From Rotaria macrura (Eukaryota; Rotifera; Eurotatoria; Philodinida; Philodinidae): 64,000 nt of DNA. The stretch is from contig OENT01000137.1 in NCBI GenBank assembly GCA_900239685.1, forward strand, positions 1-64,000. The letters run 5' to 3'. The translations under genes were made by a program, and so were the position numbers. Under the pieces are notes generated by a model. That model saw only the letters and a list, made by a program, of their open reading frames with translations. It was not told the DNA's origin and did no database searches. Each line of letters starts with the position of its first letter. The stretch's first letter is position 1. Positions 1 through 11,544 of the stretch are shown one piece after another.

Positions 1-52
1 CCTGGACATTGTGGTTAAAAGCCACACGCTCTACCGACTGAGCTACCCGGGC
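1..52 (-). tRNA. tRNA-Lys(UUU), partial (cut by window edge)
   Basis: The 52 bases match the 5' two-thirds of the complete tRNA-Lys at 1242-1314 exactly: acceptor strand GCCCGGG, the D arm, and an anticodon stem-loop with anticodon UUU. The T arm and 3' acceptor strand lie outside the window. The two copies are in the same orientation about 1.26 kb apart. Outside the tRNA little similarity is visible beyond a few bases, so this is a small tRNA-Lys group rather than a recent long tandem duplication. Confidence 0.9.
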
Positions 53-1228
53 TTGCAGAATTTTGTGAGATAGTGATAGTTTATGACGAAGGTTTCGAGT
101 GTTCAATTCACGAAGTAGGTGGAGACTTAACTGTGTGTGTTTTGCTTGTAATTCACATTTGTTTTTCGCTTCGCTCATAGTAAAAGAGTGTGTATCGTAT
201 ACTTTGCTGAAGAAATTTTAGTCTTTAACTGTAAAATCAAATTTGGTATCAGCATAAATGCTTTATTATTCCAATGCGATCATGAACAAATGTATGACAA
301 GGATGATAAACAGACTCAAGAAAACTGACACTTTTTTGTGTTGTTGAAATTTTAAAAATGAAGATTTTGAGTTTTTCTTCTCTTATCATGGGATTTTTCT
401 CATTTTATGAAGAAGTGTATGCATTTCATACATTTCTGTACACTTTCATACACTTTGCTGGAGAAGAAAAAAGTAAAAATTTGCACTATGCTAATGTCGA
501 AAGAGTATACACGTTCATTTTGTTTTAGATTTCTATTGGCAACATGACTGGTCAATCACTTATGTAATAAATGATTGTTTAGGAGAATTGAATATTTCTT
601 TACTTCTTCAGGCGATGATTATAAACGTTCATTAACACTTTGTGTTACGCCTTAGCTATACTCCGTAAAACAATGTCGTACAGAGCTTTAAAATTTTGAT
701 TGAAAATCCTGAATTTTTTGAGGTTCTGGATTTGAGAGCGATTTGCTAATATGGTTTTCAGTTCCACACAGCAACTAAAAACAGCAAACATGCCTAATGT
801 TGAAAATAAATGTGTAGAAAATCGAAACGAAGAAAGATTCATTACGATACTTTTTCGTAGGGAGTTTAGAAGTGTCTATCTTCAGTTGCAAAGTCATTTT
901 TTTCATATATCGAACAAAATGAGAAATATTAGGGCTAATGTATTCGGTAACTCTGATTTTATTGTTCTATGGATTTTCAATACTCAGGTAAGTTTTCAGA
1001 TAGAACAACGAATAAATATTCAATCACTTAGCATCCAATATTAAATTTGCATAAGGATCACGCATTTTCTCTTTTGGTGTGTACATTTTTATGCTTGTGT
1101 GAATTCAATTGAAGGAATATGTAGAAAAAAACAAAGCACTAAATATTCAGAAGTATTTATCATTTTGAACATTCTCATTTATCATACTGAGACCGTTTAT
1201 AATGAAAGAAATTTAGACACTACTGAAC

Positions 1229-1235
1229 AAAAAAA
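1229..1235 (-). terminator. RNA polymerase III T7 terminator of tRNA-Lys
   Basis: Seven consecutive T on the minus strand, 6 nt after the tRNA 3' end. This is the usual oligo-T termination signal for Pol III. Confidence 0.8.
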
Positions 1236-1241
1236 CATGGA

Positions 1242-1314
1242 CGCCCGAGCAGGGGCTCGAACCCTGGACATTGTGGTTAAAAGCCACACGCTCTACCGAC
1301 TGAGCTACCCGGGC
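1242..1314 (-). tRNA. tRNA-Lys(UUU)
   Basis: A 73-nt cloverleaf on the minus strand. The 7-bp acceptor stem pairs GCCCGGG with CTCGGGC (one G-U pair), followed by discriminator G. The A box reads TAGCTCAGTCGGTAGAGC, the anticodon loop is CTTTTAA (anticodon UUU, lysine), and the B box is GGGTTCGAGCCC. No intron is present. A run of seven T follows 6 nt downstream, the normal RNA polymerase III stop. It decodes AAA/AAG lysine codons in cytosolic translation. Confidence 0.96.
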
Positions 1315-4300
1315 TTGCCAATTTTACAGATAAAGTAGATATGAATCAGCAACTCTATCGTAAGCAATTCAACTTTCATCTATGTGTGAAAAAAAGAATA
1401 TTTTTACTGTTCGCTTCTCACTTAGAATCAGATAGTTTCGATGTACTCTTGCATAGTTCATTATTGTTGTCAGAAGCAATCATCTATTACTAGCTCTGAG
1501 TAGCAAGCAATGGTTTTCTTAGAGTACTATAATCGATAGTGAATTTCACGAAAGTAATAGAACTAGTAAGAATCACGACATCGATGCTAACAAGTAGTAC
1601 AGTATTACGCAAATAAGTGCAAAAAGAAACAATCGATATTATATGATACTAATAGATGTAATAATAATTGATGAGTAGACAATTTTTACATATTTTTTCG
1701 CTCGAATATTAGTAAGCAGATGTTCTAATGAGTGACAAAGGCGTAGGGAGACAAAAAATGAGTAATGAAGCTTTGAATAGTCTTTGATAGACTTAGCCTT
1801 CCGTGAACTCATCGTCGACAGAACTACTGATTCCGGTACAGTAAATACTATATATTTGTTGTCAATCATCTATGCTCGTTTTTTTCTTTGTCTAGTCTTC
1901 GCTAGAACAATCACTATAATGCGTGATAACTGTTTCAACAAGAAAAAAGGCATGTCCACAGGGATTGTGCCTCTCAAAAACCAAATTCAGTTTAAACATA
2001 TATAATTTTCCTTTCACATAAAATGTGACGAAAAATATCAGCTCTTTTGTCTGGGTCCTTGTCGCTATACGTGTAGAATTTTGCTCCATTCAAATTCACT
2101 TTCTTTGATACATATCTCATAAGTCTATGACGTGAAGCTTTTCGACTTTGAAAAATGATTTCAATTGAACAAACCTCAAATCTACAGTTTTGACTCTGAT
2201 TATCATTTTAGAGGTGGTTTTCTTCAATTAAGATTTAGGAAAGTTGTGAAACATTTTTTTTTGTATATTGTGTTTACAGATTCCTCCTCGAAACTAAATT
2301 ATAAATCTATTAATCACTATAGTGTAGTTAATTAGGTATCATAGAACAGCCAGTGAAACAAGCTTTCATTCTCACGTCTAATCTAACTCTATAATTGCTG
2401 ATTACGACTATTTTTATAAACTCATTTTTTGTATTGCTTGTTTAATTTACACTTTTTTTGTTACTTTCAGAAAAATATTAGTTGAAAAGAATAGTATTTC
2501 AAAAAAATTAGTTAAGACGTAATGAGACTCTTCCCTCAATACGTAAATTGTGACATGACTCCTGCCGATCCATCATAAACTATGACATATATCTTAGTAA
2601 TGTCATTTTGTCTGTCTAAGCCCGTGTTTGGTATTGTCTATACATGACGTAAGAGTGTATATTAATGGTTTCTTGCTTCTTTCAGTGCATCAAGCAGTTC
2701 CGTTTTGTATTTTCGAAGAACCCGATGAAAACGAGAGAATAAAATGCAACTGAAAATACAGCGCAAGATAATTTTCTTTTGATCGCCATTAGCTACCATA
2801 CTGTTCTTCACCGTGAAATTTATCAAGACACATACTAACAGCCGATATTAACGTTATAAGTTGTTGCTGGTATTTATTTATATGCCTTAGCATCTATATT
2901 TCTTAATTTGTACCAACGATTACAGGTAATTAGTCCATCGGATCGATTGCAATATTATTATCTATAATCGATAAAAAGTAATTTAGCACTCATATATCGA
3001 AATTGGCTATTTATTACTTGTGGGAATACAAAACAAAGTTGAACTTCTTTCATTAGAATGGAATAAAATGGCACATTTCTAACTAATGAACTTCAGCATT
3101 GAATATTATAGTTAAGAACAACATACTCAATGTATTGATGCAATCATAATTGCTGTTTCTTGGGAAACAATTTTTGTTGTTTTATTTAAGTTTAACCTGA
3201 ACGAACTAGAAACTTTCGTTCACAGTACAGCTTTATAAAAATGAAGACAAAATAAGTTGACAGGAAATCATAAAGAAAAGTGTTCTCTGAAATAACGAAT
3301 TAGACACTGCCAACTTGAATTAAAGATTTCATGCACTTCATCAAAAACACCCCAGATATTTCATAATAAAATGCCTACAAAAGGAGCCATAGCTTATAAC
3401 CATATAATGAGCTAAGGACTCTTCGACGTTCTTTGTTAAAGTATCGAGAAGTATAAAATGTAGGAATTGGCCATCAAGTATAGTTTAGATTATAGTGTTG
3501 GTTCAAAAATGTTTCAAGGCTGACGCTTTTCAGCATGGTGCATTTCCAATTCTTCTTAAAACATCATTCAATAGTTTGGAAACAAAATGTGTACAAAATA
3601 TATGATCTTTCTGTAAACGATTCACGAATTTTGGATTGAAAAATGTTCCTCTTCTACTTATCATTCATTATTAAATTGGGAAAAACTGGTTAAAGGACTA
3701 TAATAAAGGCATCTGATATTTTATACGGCTTTTTTTCGTCGGTAGTCTGCTATTTCTTGTCTATGTTTATCGTAAGTAGAACATCATCGTTCATATTGTA
3801 AATGGATCCTATAAGAACTATCTTTAATAAACAAAGATATAGCATCAATGAATTACGCAGTTCCTTCTAGATTAGAAAGGCGAGAAGTTTATTCTGATGA
3901 CAAGAAATGCGAAAGAATATGCTTTTCCTTTTATTGTTGAGTTTTCTTTTCGCTCTATATGATGTTTATCCAAGTCTGTCAATTTAATTGACTGTCGGCT
4001 CACATAACGAAGAGTACAGCGTTGGAATGCCTACGATACATTGTGTAGAAAGCACTACATCATCTCTGAAAACTTCTCGAGATTTTTCATATAATTATCA
4101 ACCGTAAAAATTCTTTATCTAATATATTGTAATTTATTTTAAACCTAAATATAGAATTTCCTAGTCGATCTTTGAGTTACATCGATTTTTCGCATCAATT
4201 GATAGAACTTAACACTTTTCATCACACATATTGCTGTGAAAATCTGTTTAGAAATTTCCAGTTTACAAGTATTTCTGTTTATATGACCGAAATGAATCAC

Positions 4301-5513
4301 ATTCTTTTGTTAACCATCGGAACACGAAGAATATGATTTTTCAACATAAAGAAATAGTATCTTTATTTAAAATAATGAAATAAAAAACATTATGAATGTA
4401 TTCAATGGATGCCTAGTTTTGTAACGAATGCCAAAAATAGATCTAACTCAAAATATTAATCTAATCTACATTTAGAACATTTATATTGTTAATGTTTCTC
4501 TTTGTTTTTCTTTTGTTTTATTATTATTTTATTTCTTATTGAAATCATTGAAGAGATCTAACAATTATAGAATGGCAGCATCTATTTTTAAGAAAATGAA
4601 TGAAGCTGAGAAGAAACAAATCAGAATGAAGAACGTCAATAGTATGAGAAAAATTAATGCTATACCCCGCATGCCGAGAGAATGAATAATGCTAGGATGT
4701 GTGCGTGTGTGCATGTGCTAGAAGTGTAATACTTAGGCGTCTTCGACAGAACTAGACAAAGGCGAATACGTAAAAAAAAAGAAGAAGAAGGAGAAAGCTA
4801 CCATCATATTTTTTTTCTCTCTTCTTCCTACTTTGCTCGTCTTCTACACTTGAACGTTCTACAAGCATTCCTCTTCCTCGACCCATTTTTTTATACTTGA
4901 TCGTCATCGTGTTATAGAACAAAGTGGCTGAGTATTCTACTCGTAAATACAATCGTTCTAGTTTCGAGAGTATATTATAATGTATGGACATTGTCTGTTG
5001 CCAAACTTTATTTGATGTGTCGAACAATTATTATCGTAGTCGACTAGTAAATACAAAGAGAAAGATTATAACTGATGTTCATCTTTCATTTTCACCTTTT
5101 CCGTCAACGAATAAAAATCAAAGACGAGTTGTTTTTTCTTGTCTATACGTAGGACTTTCATGTCAATAAGGAAAAGAATAAGCTCATGTAGATGTTGCTT
5201 TTTTTCCTAATTAGTCTTTATCCACAAGCTGCTATTCGACTCTATAAGGTACTTTTCTAATCGTTCCGTTCGTATTGTCTATAGTTAATTTCCTTGAAAA
5301 ATACAGACGCAGACTGTTATATTTATACTATTAGCATGGAGAAGATAATGAGTATATTTGCTTACATTTCCGATAAAGAAACTTAAGAGAGGTACTAAAT
5401 TAAGATTATTTTCAAGCTTGCAATCTTTATTCATAATTGAGCGAACTCTCTTTCTAGATCGACAACAATTAATAATTATTTAAAATAATTTTAGACTAAA
5501 CTTAATCGATAAT
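1315..5513. other. Intergenic, no gene recognised
   Basis: AT-rich sequence with only short, low-complexity open frames on both strands. I see no spliced gene model, RNA gene or terminal-repeat element. It ends in the 5' flank of the SBK1-like kinase, which holds an acceptor-like ATAATTTTAG about 20 nt before that gene's start codon. Confidence 0.5.
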
Positions 5514-7055
5514 ATGGAAAACGATTCGTTACCGTTGTTACCTGATACAAATGAACGTTTCCGTCGCATACGAGAGCTTGGTTCTGGAACATATGGACGT
5601 GTTTTATTAGCATTTGATCGTGATTTACAACAACGTTGTGCATTAAAAATTTTGCCGAAATCAACAACGAAATATCGTGATTTTCAACGTGAATATAATT
5701 ATTCATTACTGCTATCGCCACATCGTTCAATAATAAGTACATATGAAGATCGATGTTATCAAACGGCTGATGCATTTGTTATTGTTCAAGAATATGCACC
5801 ACTAGGAGATTTATTTGAATCCATACCACCACAGCGTGGTTTACCCGAGAAAGCTGTCAAAGCAATTATGAAGCAAGTTGCATCGGCATTAGAATTCATG
5901 CATGAGAAAGGATTGGTAGGTATTTGAATGCTGATTTTCAATGTAGTATTAATCGATTACTATGAGCAACGAGTGTGTCATGGTGGAGCATAATAATTAA
6001 TACAAAGGATTTCCTAGTTTTTAGTTTTATCAATATAAAAGCATACTTCTATTTTTTGTCGTATTCTATATTTTTCCTTCATAAGCATATCAATAATTTA
6101 AATTATTCCTATCCAAAAACTACTATTGAGATTTCCTACCACAGACAGTCAGTAGTGAATAGAATATTGTTGATTGATCGGATAGGAATCATGTTCATTG
6201 AGTGTTATTTTTTCTATAAAAATATTCTCTTGATTGAAAATCTAGGTTCATCGGGATGTTAAACCAGAAAATGTTATGATATTTGATGCTGATTTTCGCA
6301 AAGTTAAATTAATTGATTTTGGCATGACAAGAAGATGTGGTTCATACGTTCGACGTTTAATTGGTAGTATACCTTATTCACCTCCAGAAGTATGCAATTC
6401 TCTCAATAATGACATACTCGTTTCAACAGCCATGGATGTCTGGGCATTCGGTGTGTTACTTTTCTGTTGTTTAACAGGTTAGTGTCAAATTTAGACAGAA
6501 TTATTTTATTGAACTGAAAAAATACACACTTTTATCATGATTCAGGGAACTTTCCGTGGGAACATGCTCAAGAATCTGATGTTTATTATCATGAATATTT
6601 ACAATGGCATCGACATCATCAATTGCAGCGCCGTTATAAATTACCATCACAATGGTATAGATTTACTAGTCGTTTAATGAGATTATATAGAAAAATGCTT
6701 GGTAACATGATTTTTTAATACTCGTTTTTCATTGTTTCTAATTTAAATCGATGCACTGTTTATAGATCCTGAATCGTTAAAACGATGTCCAATAGCTGAA
6801 ATAGGTAAATATTATGATAATAAATGGATACATGATAATATTTATCCACGGCGTTTATCGAATGAAGATGAAGGCGTCGAAGAAGATTTTTCATCATCTG
6901 GGAGCGGTGTTGAAAGCACAATAATGACAACAAGTTCAACAAGCAATACTGATTTCGAAGAATTAACACAAATAATGAAAAATTCATTGACGACATTCGA
7001 TGAGTTAATATCAATTGAAAATCAAACAAAACCATCAACAAAAGTCGTATCCTAA
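5514..7055 (+). CDS. SBK1-like serine/threonine protein kinase
   Basis: Four exons join in frame (5514-5915, 6246-6477, 6546-6701, 6766-7055) to give 359 aa. The protein is almost only a kinase domain: glycine loop GSGTYGRV near residue 23, ATP-binding lysine in ALKIL, a hinge region reading [12 protein letters not shown], catalytic loop VHRDVKPEN (exon 2 begins at this V), LIDFGMTR, the activation-segment end SPPEV, and [15 protein letters not shown]. The segments [17 protein letters not shown] and LTGNFPWE are diagnostic of the SBK (SH3-binding kinase, SBK1/SBK2) family. All catalytic residues are present, so it should be active. A Ser/Glu-rich tail of about 65 aa follows. Cellular substrates of SBK kinases are poorly known. 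Exon 1 is preceded by a TTTTAG site, a possible spliced-leader acceptor. An AATAAA lies at 7238, about 180 nt past the stop. Confidence 0.93.
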
Positions 7056-8775
7056 GAAGATTTAAAAAACCACAAAAGAAGTACGATGATAATACGAAAC
7101 CAAAAACATGTTCTTTTTGTTTCGTTTTTATACGTGTCAAATAGAACTCCGTCCGGAATATGTACAGTTTATGTCTATGGTTCTTGTCATATTATTTTTG
7201 CTTGTGTTAAGTCATCGTATCTATAATATATTTTATGAATAAACAATCCTTTTTTGTTCTCTAGCTAGCATATTTAAAGAATAAACAAATGAATAATTTT
7301 ATTAATCTTCGATAGTGTACAATAAGAAACATTGTGATCAATGAACCATATGAATACTTCAGTTAATTGAATGATTTATTTTATTAAGGAGAGCCTTTCA
7401 TTTTGATTAAAGAACTTCAAAAGCGAATATTTAAAGTGTCTAACGATATATATATACGTATGTATATGTTTTTGAACAACGAATATAAATCGCAGATACA
7501 AGACAACATCACAATGTGTAGAATGCATATTTCAAATTAATTTGTACCCTCATGATTAATGAAACGATTACTAAGAGCTAATACTCGACGAAAGCAGATC
7601 AATGAAAACAACAAGCTGTATTTATAACATGAAATTGTTTTCATTTGACGACTTACGAATGATATTACATCAACACTAAGGACATTTTAGACACTATCAG
7701 TAAAGGACAAATGGTTGAAAACTTACCACTGTCTAACTGATCGTCTGATGATCGATACTTTTACATGTATGAAATTCTACTCGATTGATTACTTGAATCG
7801 CTCGTATATTCTTTCTCTATATTCTTTCTCTATTCATGAACACTACTACAATCATTTGACCGATGCTGAATTAATGTTTTGGAGGAAATATGTTCACAAG
7901 GTGAAATCGAATGAAGTGGCTGGAGACTGACATGTCCACAAAATAGAATCATAAAAAGATTTATTATGTAAAGCGAGAAATTTACGGCAAAGATCATTAA
8001 TGAAACATACAATTTATCCTCGGTATCTACATCAAATACTTTTGATCAATCGATAGTAAATAAAATGATGATCAAACTCTCATCGGATCTCCACTAAGAT
8101 TCAAGTGATCATGTCGATAGATTACAAATGAAGCAATGATCGATCATCTAATATTCACTTCTAAAATGAGACTCTTAAATAGAATCTCTAACTACATAAT
8201 AGATTTATGTTCGAGGATTTAAATAATACGACCATGTCTTCTTTTTGTTTCCTCTTGTTGTACATGCTATGTTAAAAATTTTCGTTGATATACGCCAATG
8301 AATTTTTTCTCCACATCCTCAATTCTAATCTTCAAAGTATGATGTTCACTGTAGCATGAAGATACAACAAGTTTTCTTCAGTTGAAGATTGTAGACGAAC
8401 GAAATTTTAGTTGCCTTATTTGAAAATATAAATAAGTTCGATTTTTAGGTTTGATAGTATCTACAAGTTAACAGTTTAATGAAAGTTCTAAACATTATTC
8501 GTTTTGTTTTTCAACCAAGATTATGTGCCAAAAGTATTTTAATTTAAAGATTCTTCCTTTTACACACCAACAAAAGTAGATACTAGCTTGTGCGTCTATC
8601 GTTGAAAATTATACAAAAATCTGGATTTTACTAACTACTCTCGATACCTACTGACTGCTTTTAAAAGGACGAAAACTGAGCGACTATGAAAAAAAATAAT
8701 TCATTCTTGAATAAAAAAATTTATCGATTTTGCAGTTAAGTTTTTCATTTATATTTCTAATAAAATCTTAAACTA
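7056..8775. other. 3' flank of kinase and intergenic
   Basis: It contains the kinase 3' UTR with an AATAAA at 7238, then AT-rich sequence with no recognisable gene. It ends at the TA target site of the Tigger-like element. Confidence 0.5.
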
Positions 8776-9002
8776 CAGTGAAACCTCTCTATAGTGGACA
8801 CCTTTCGGACTTTCCAAAACTGTCCACTATACAGAGGTGTCCACTTTAGAGAGGTTAAGTCTTTTTTTAAATATTGCGACGAAACACGGGCTTTTGAATG
8901 TGTGCGGGACTTTGAGTAAGATAATCAAATTTAGTACACTTTTATCGATCTTTCGTTCATGATTTTATTTTCACAAACAAAAAACAACAAAAACCGAAAA
9001 AA

Positions 9003-9362
9003 TCAGCAATGAGAAAAATAGTCTGTAATAGAACTTTGTTGAACCGCTTTTGAATCAAGATAAATGTCAGTTAATTGCGATTCTAGATCAGATATAAGAT
9101 TGTGTAATTGAGGTTGTTCGGTAGAAGCAAAAAGATGAAGTTTTCTCATCATTTCGAGTGCTTCAGATAAATTTGGTGGTTGTTCTACTAAAGCTTCTTC
9201 TTCTTCTTCGTTATCATCTTGAGTAACTTGTATATAAGTTTTAAGATGTTCATAATCGTCCGATTCGTTAAATGTTGGAATACAGGAATCAATGTCCACT
9301 ATAGAGAGGTATTTGGTATGAAAGGGACTGAAATGAAAGTGTCCACAATGGGAGGTGTCCAC
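9003..9362 (-). pseudogene. Tigger-like transposase C-terminal remnant
   Basis: An open frame of 119 codons inside the transposon. The last ~95 residues look like the C-terminal tail of pogo/Tigger (DDE_1) transposases: an acidic stretch DDNEEEEE, a helix around LSEALEMMRKLHLF, and the ending QQSSITDYFS, which resembles the usual Q-x-S/T-I/L-x-x-F-F terminus. The first ~20 codons read through the right subterminal repeats and are probably not original coding sequence. The DNA-binding domains and the DDE catalytic core are missing, consistent with internal deletion. Confidence 0.7.
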
Positions 9363-9480
9363 TTAAGAGAGTGTCCACTCTGTAGAGGTTTAAACCCAGC
9401 AGAAAATGCTCTGTCGGAACTCAAAGTGTCCACTATAAGGAGGTGTCCACTATATAGGAGTGTCCACTAAGGGAGGTTTT
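9293..9480. repeat. Subterminal GTGTCCACT repeat cluster of the Tigger-like element
   Basis: The motif (G/A)TGTCCAC followed by a short A/T/G tail ending in GAGG or GGAG occurs about seven times in the right 190 bp, all in one orientation. The left end carries about three copies, one of them inverted as part of the TIR. Such arrays in pogo-like elements are candidate transposase binding sites. Confidence 0.75.
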
Positions 9481-9486
9481 ACTGTA

Positions 9487-11544
9487 CTTTGAAAATTGCA
9501 TCCTTTATAATCATCGTTCATAGAATACCAAGAAGATACTATCGAAAATTCAACACGTGAATTTTGTTCATGATGTTACATAAGTGAACATGAGCGTTTC
9601 CGGTAAGCGAATACATATTTCATGTTCTTCGCTCCTTCGGGACATCCTCTACGAACATTGTCTTATATACACGTCTTCCTTCGTATATATATATAATTAC
9701 TTTTCGATGTAAAATCTTCTAAATCTTGTATTGATGTCTTAAAATTTTCAAAGTGAAACTAATATCTTATATTGTTAAAACATGCTCTCATTTATTAATT
9801 TTCGTTTCGTTATAGAATTTTTACTAGATTGAATTACAAAAAGATTGATATTTCATTGGATAACGTAAGGATTTTCTCATGATCACTTGTAAAGTTTTGT
9901 TTAATATTAGTTAGTTTATTAACTAGTGGGTGTATACCGAATGCATTACAGATGTATGACTTCTTAGTGTCATACTTTATTGAATAGGTAGTGGAATGAA
10001 ATGTCAGTAATTTGAAAATCCAGAGAAACTTTGTTGGCGTTGTGGTTGTGCTCTTCTTGGCTGAATATATTTTAGTAATTGATTGAATGTATGGGTTGTT
10101 TTTTACTACAAAATTAAACGATATTTTTTCTTATGAAGCTCAAAATGATGGAATAAAAGAAAATGCATACATCAAAAGTATTCGGTCATAATAGTCTTCA
10201 TATTCATTAACATATAGGTTTATTTTAATATTATCTTTTTCTGTTAGTAGAAAGAAATTATGCATATGCTTTGCAAACATAATAGCATTTTTTCTCACTT
10301 TGATTTGATATGAAGAAACAACTGTTCGTATAAATGTAGGTTCTAAGTTATTTGACCATAAGAACTAGAATTTTGAAATATTCAAGTAGAAATTTACATT
10401 GAAGAATACTTCCTATGCTAATATCTATCAACATACGGTCATTCATTACATATATTTATTCATCGATATTCTTGGAAGGCGCTGCATTGTCCGACATAGC
10501 AAGGTTGAACTTTTAAATTAAATTGCCACTAATCTTCGAATAATTTGTTTAGTGTATTTTTATAAAGATGATATTTACGTATTTTTGGAAATTGAAATTA
10601 TCACAATCGAAATTTTGAAGTGAGAATGTATATGAACTAGTTGGCGCTGCTATCTTATCTATAAAACCCTTCATTTCTTCGATAAAGAAAGAATTGTTCT
10701 TAAACAAAAAAGAACACAAATCAATACTTTTTTGCTCAAGGAAATGTGATAGAAATTAGACAAATACCTGGATAAATTTGAACACGATGGTTCTCGATGC
10801 TTTTGAAGTATTTCAAATTTCTTTTTTTTCTCATATGTTTTTGTTTCAAACTGAACATGCCTAGACTTCATTATGAAAACATCAAGTTAGCGTGCACAAA
10901 AAATAATATTTCTCCGGGTAATTCGATATGTACTATGCAATTATGGCAGTAACGGATCAAGTAGAAAGATTCTTTTAGAATTCCTCATTGTTATGGTTTC
11001 TTTGAAAGAACGTTTGTCAACACCAGCGGATAACTGACAAATTTAGAATTATTATTTTTATAAGTATACAATTTTTTTAAACAATGAAATGACCTGTTCA
11101 TAGGTCATAGACTGATGTGATGCGCATACCAAACCAGTTCAGGTAAATGATCGTTTCTTATTTTACTAGATTAATTTTTTATTCAGTCCATAGATAAGAT
11201 TTAAAATTACTTAATGTTATTGTGCCATGATTTGTTGAGCTGATATGACTCGTTAGATATTCTTCTACTTACATTGCTTGTTATTTTATCAAAAACCATC
11301 ACGTAAAATGGATTTTCTAGTGTGCATTAAACTAGTAATACGTGCATAACAATGATTTAAAAAATAATTAGTTTAAACATACGAACAATTCATTAGAAGT
11401 AACTAAAAATAAAAACATCGTAATAATAAACTATAATTAACATATTAGATTGGAATGAATTTATACAAATGAGAGAAAATCAAAGAAAAGAAATACACTA
11501 ATAACAGTGAAAAATTTGTCATGTACATTCTATTTTCATCTCTA
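9487..11544. other. Intergenic, no gene recognised
   Basis: AT-rich DNA between the transposon and the 3' end of the K2P channel gene. No coding exon, RNA gene or terminal-repeat structure could be supported. Confidence 0.45.

Larger units (their letters stand above)
8776..9484. mobile_element. Tigger/pogo-like (Tc1/mariner superfamily) DNA transposon, internally deleted
   Basis: The element is 709 bp and is flanked by TA on both sides (8774-8775 and 9485-9486). Its ends are inverted: left CAGTGAAACCTCTCTATAGT, right (reverse complement) CAGTAAAACCTCCCTTAGTG. TA duplication with CAGT-starting TIRs is typical of the pogo/Tigger branch. Full elements of this type are usually 2-3 kb; this one keeps only the C-terminal end of the transposase on the minus strand. 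It should be non-autonomous but could be mobilised in trans. The two TIRs differ at several positions, so the copy is probably not very young. Confidence 0.88.
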
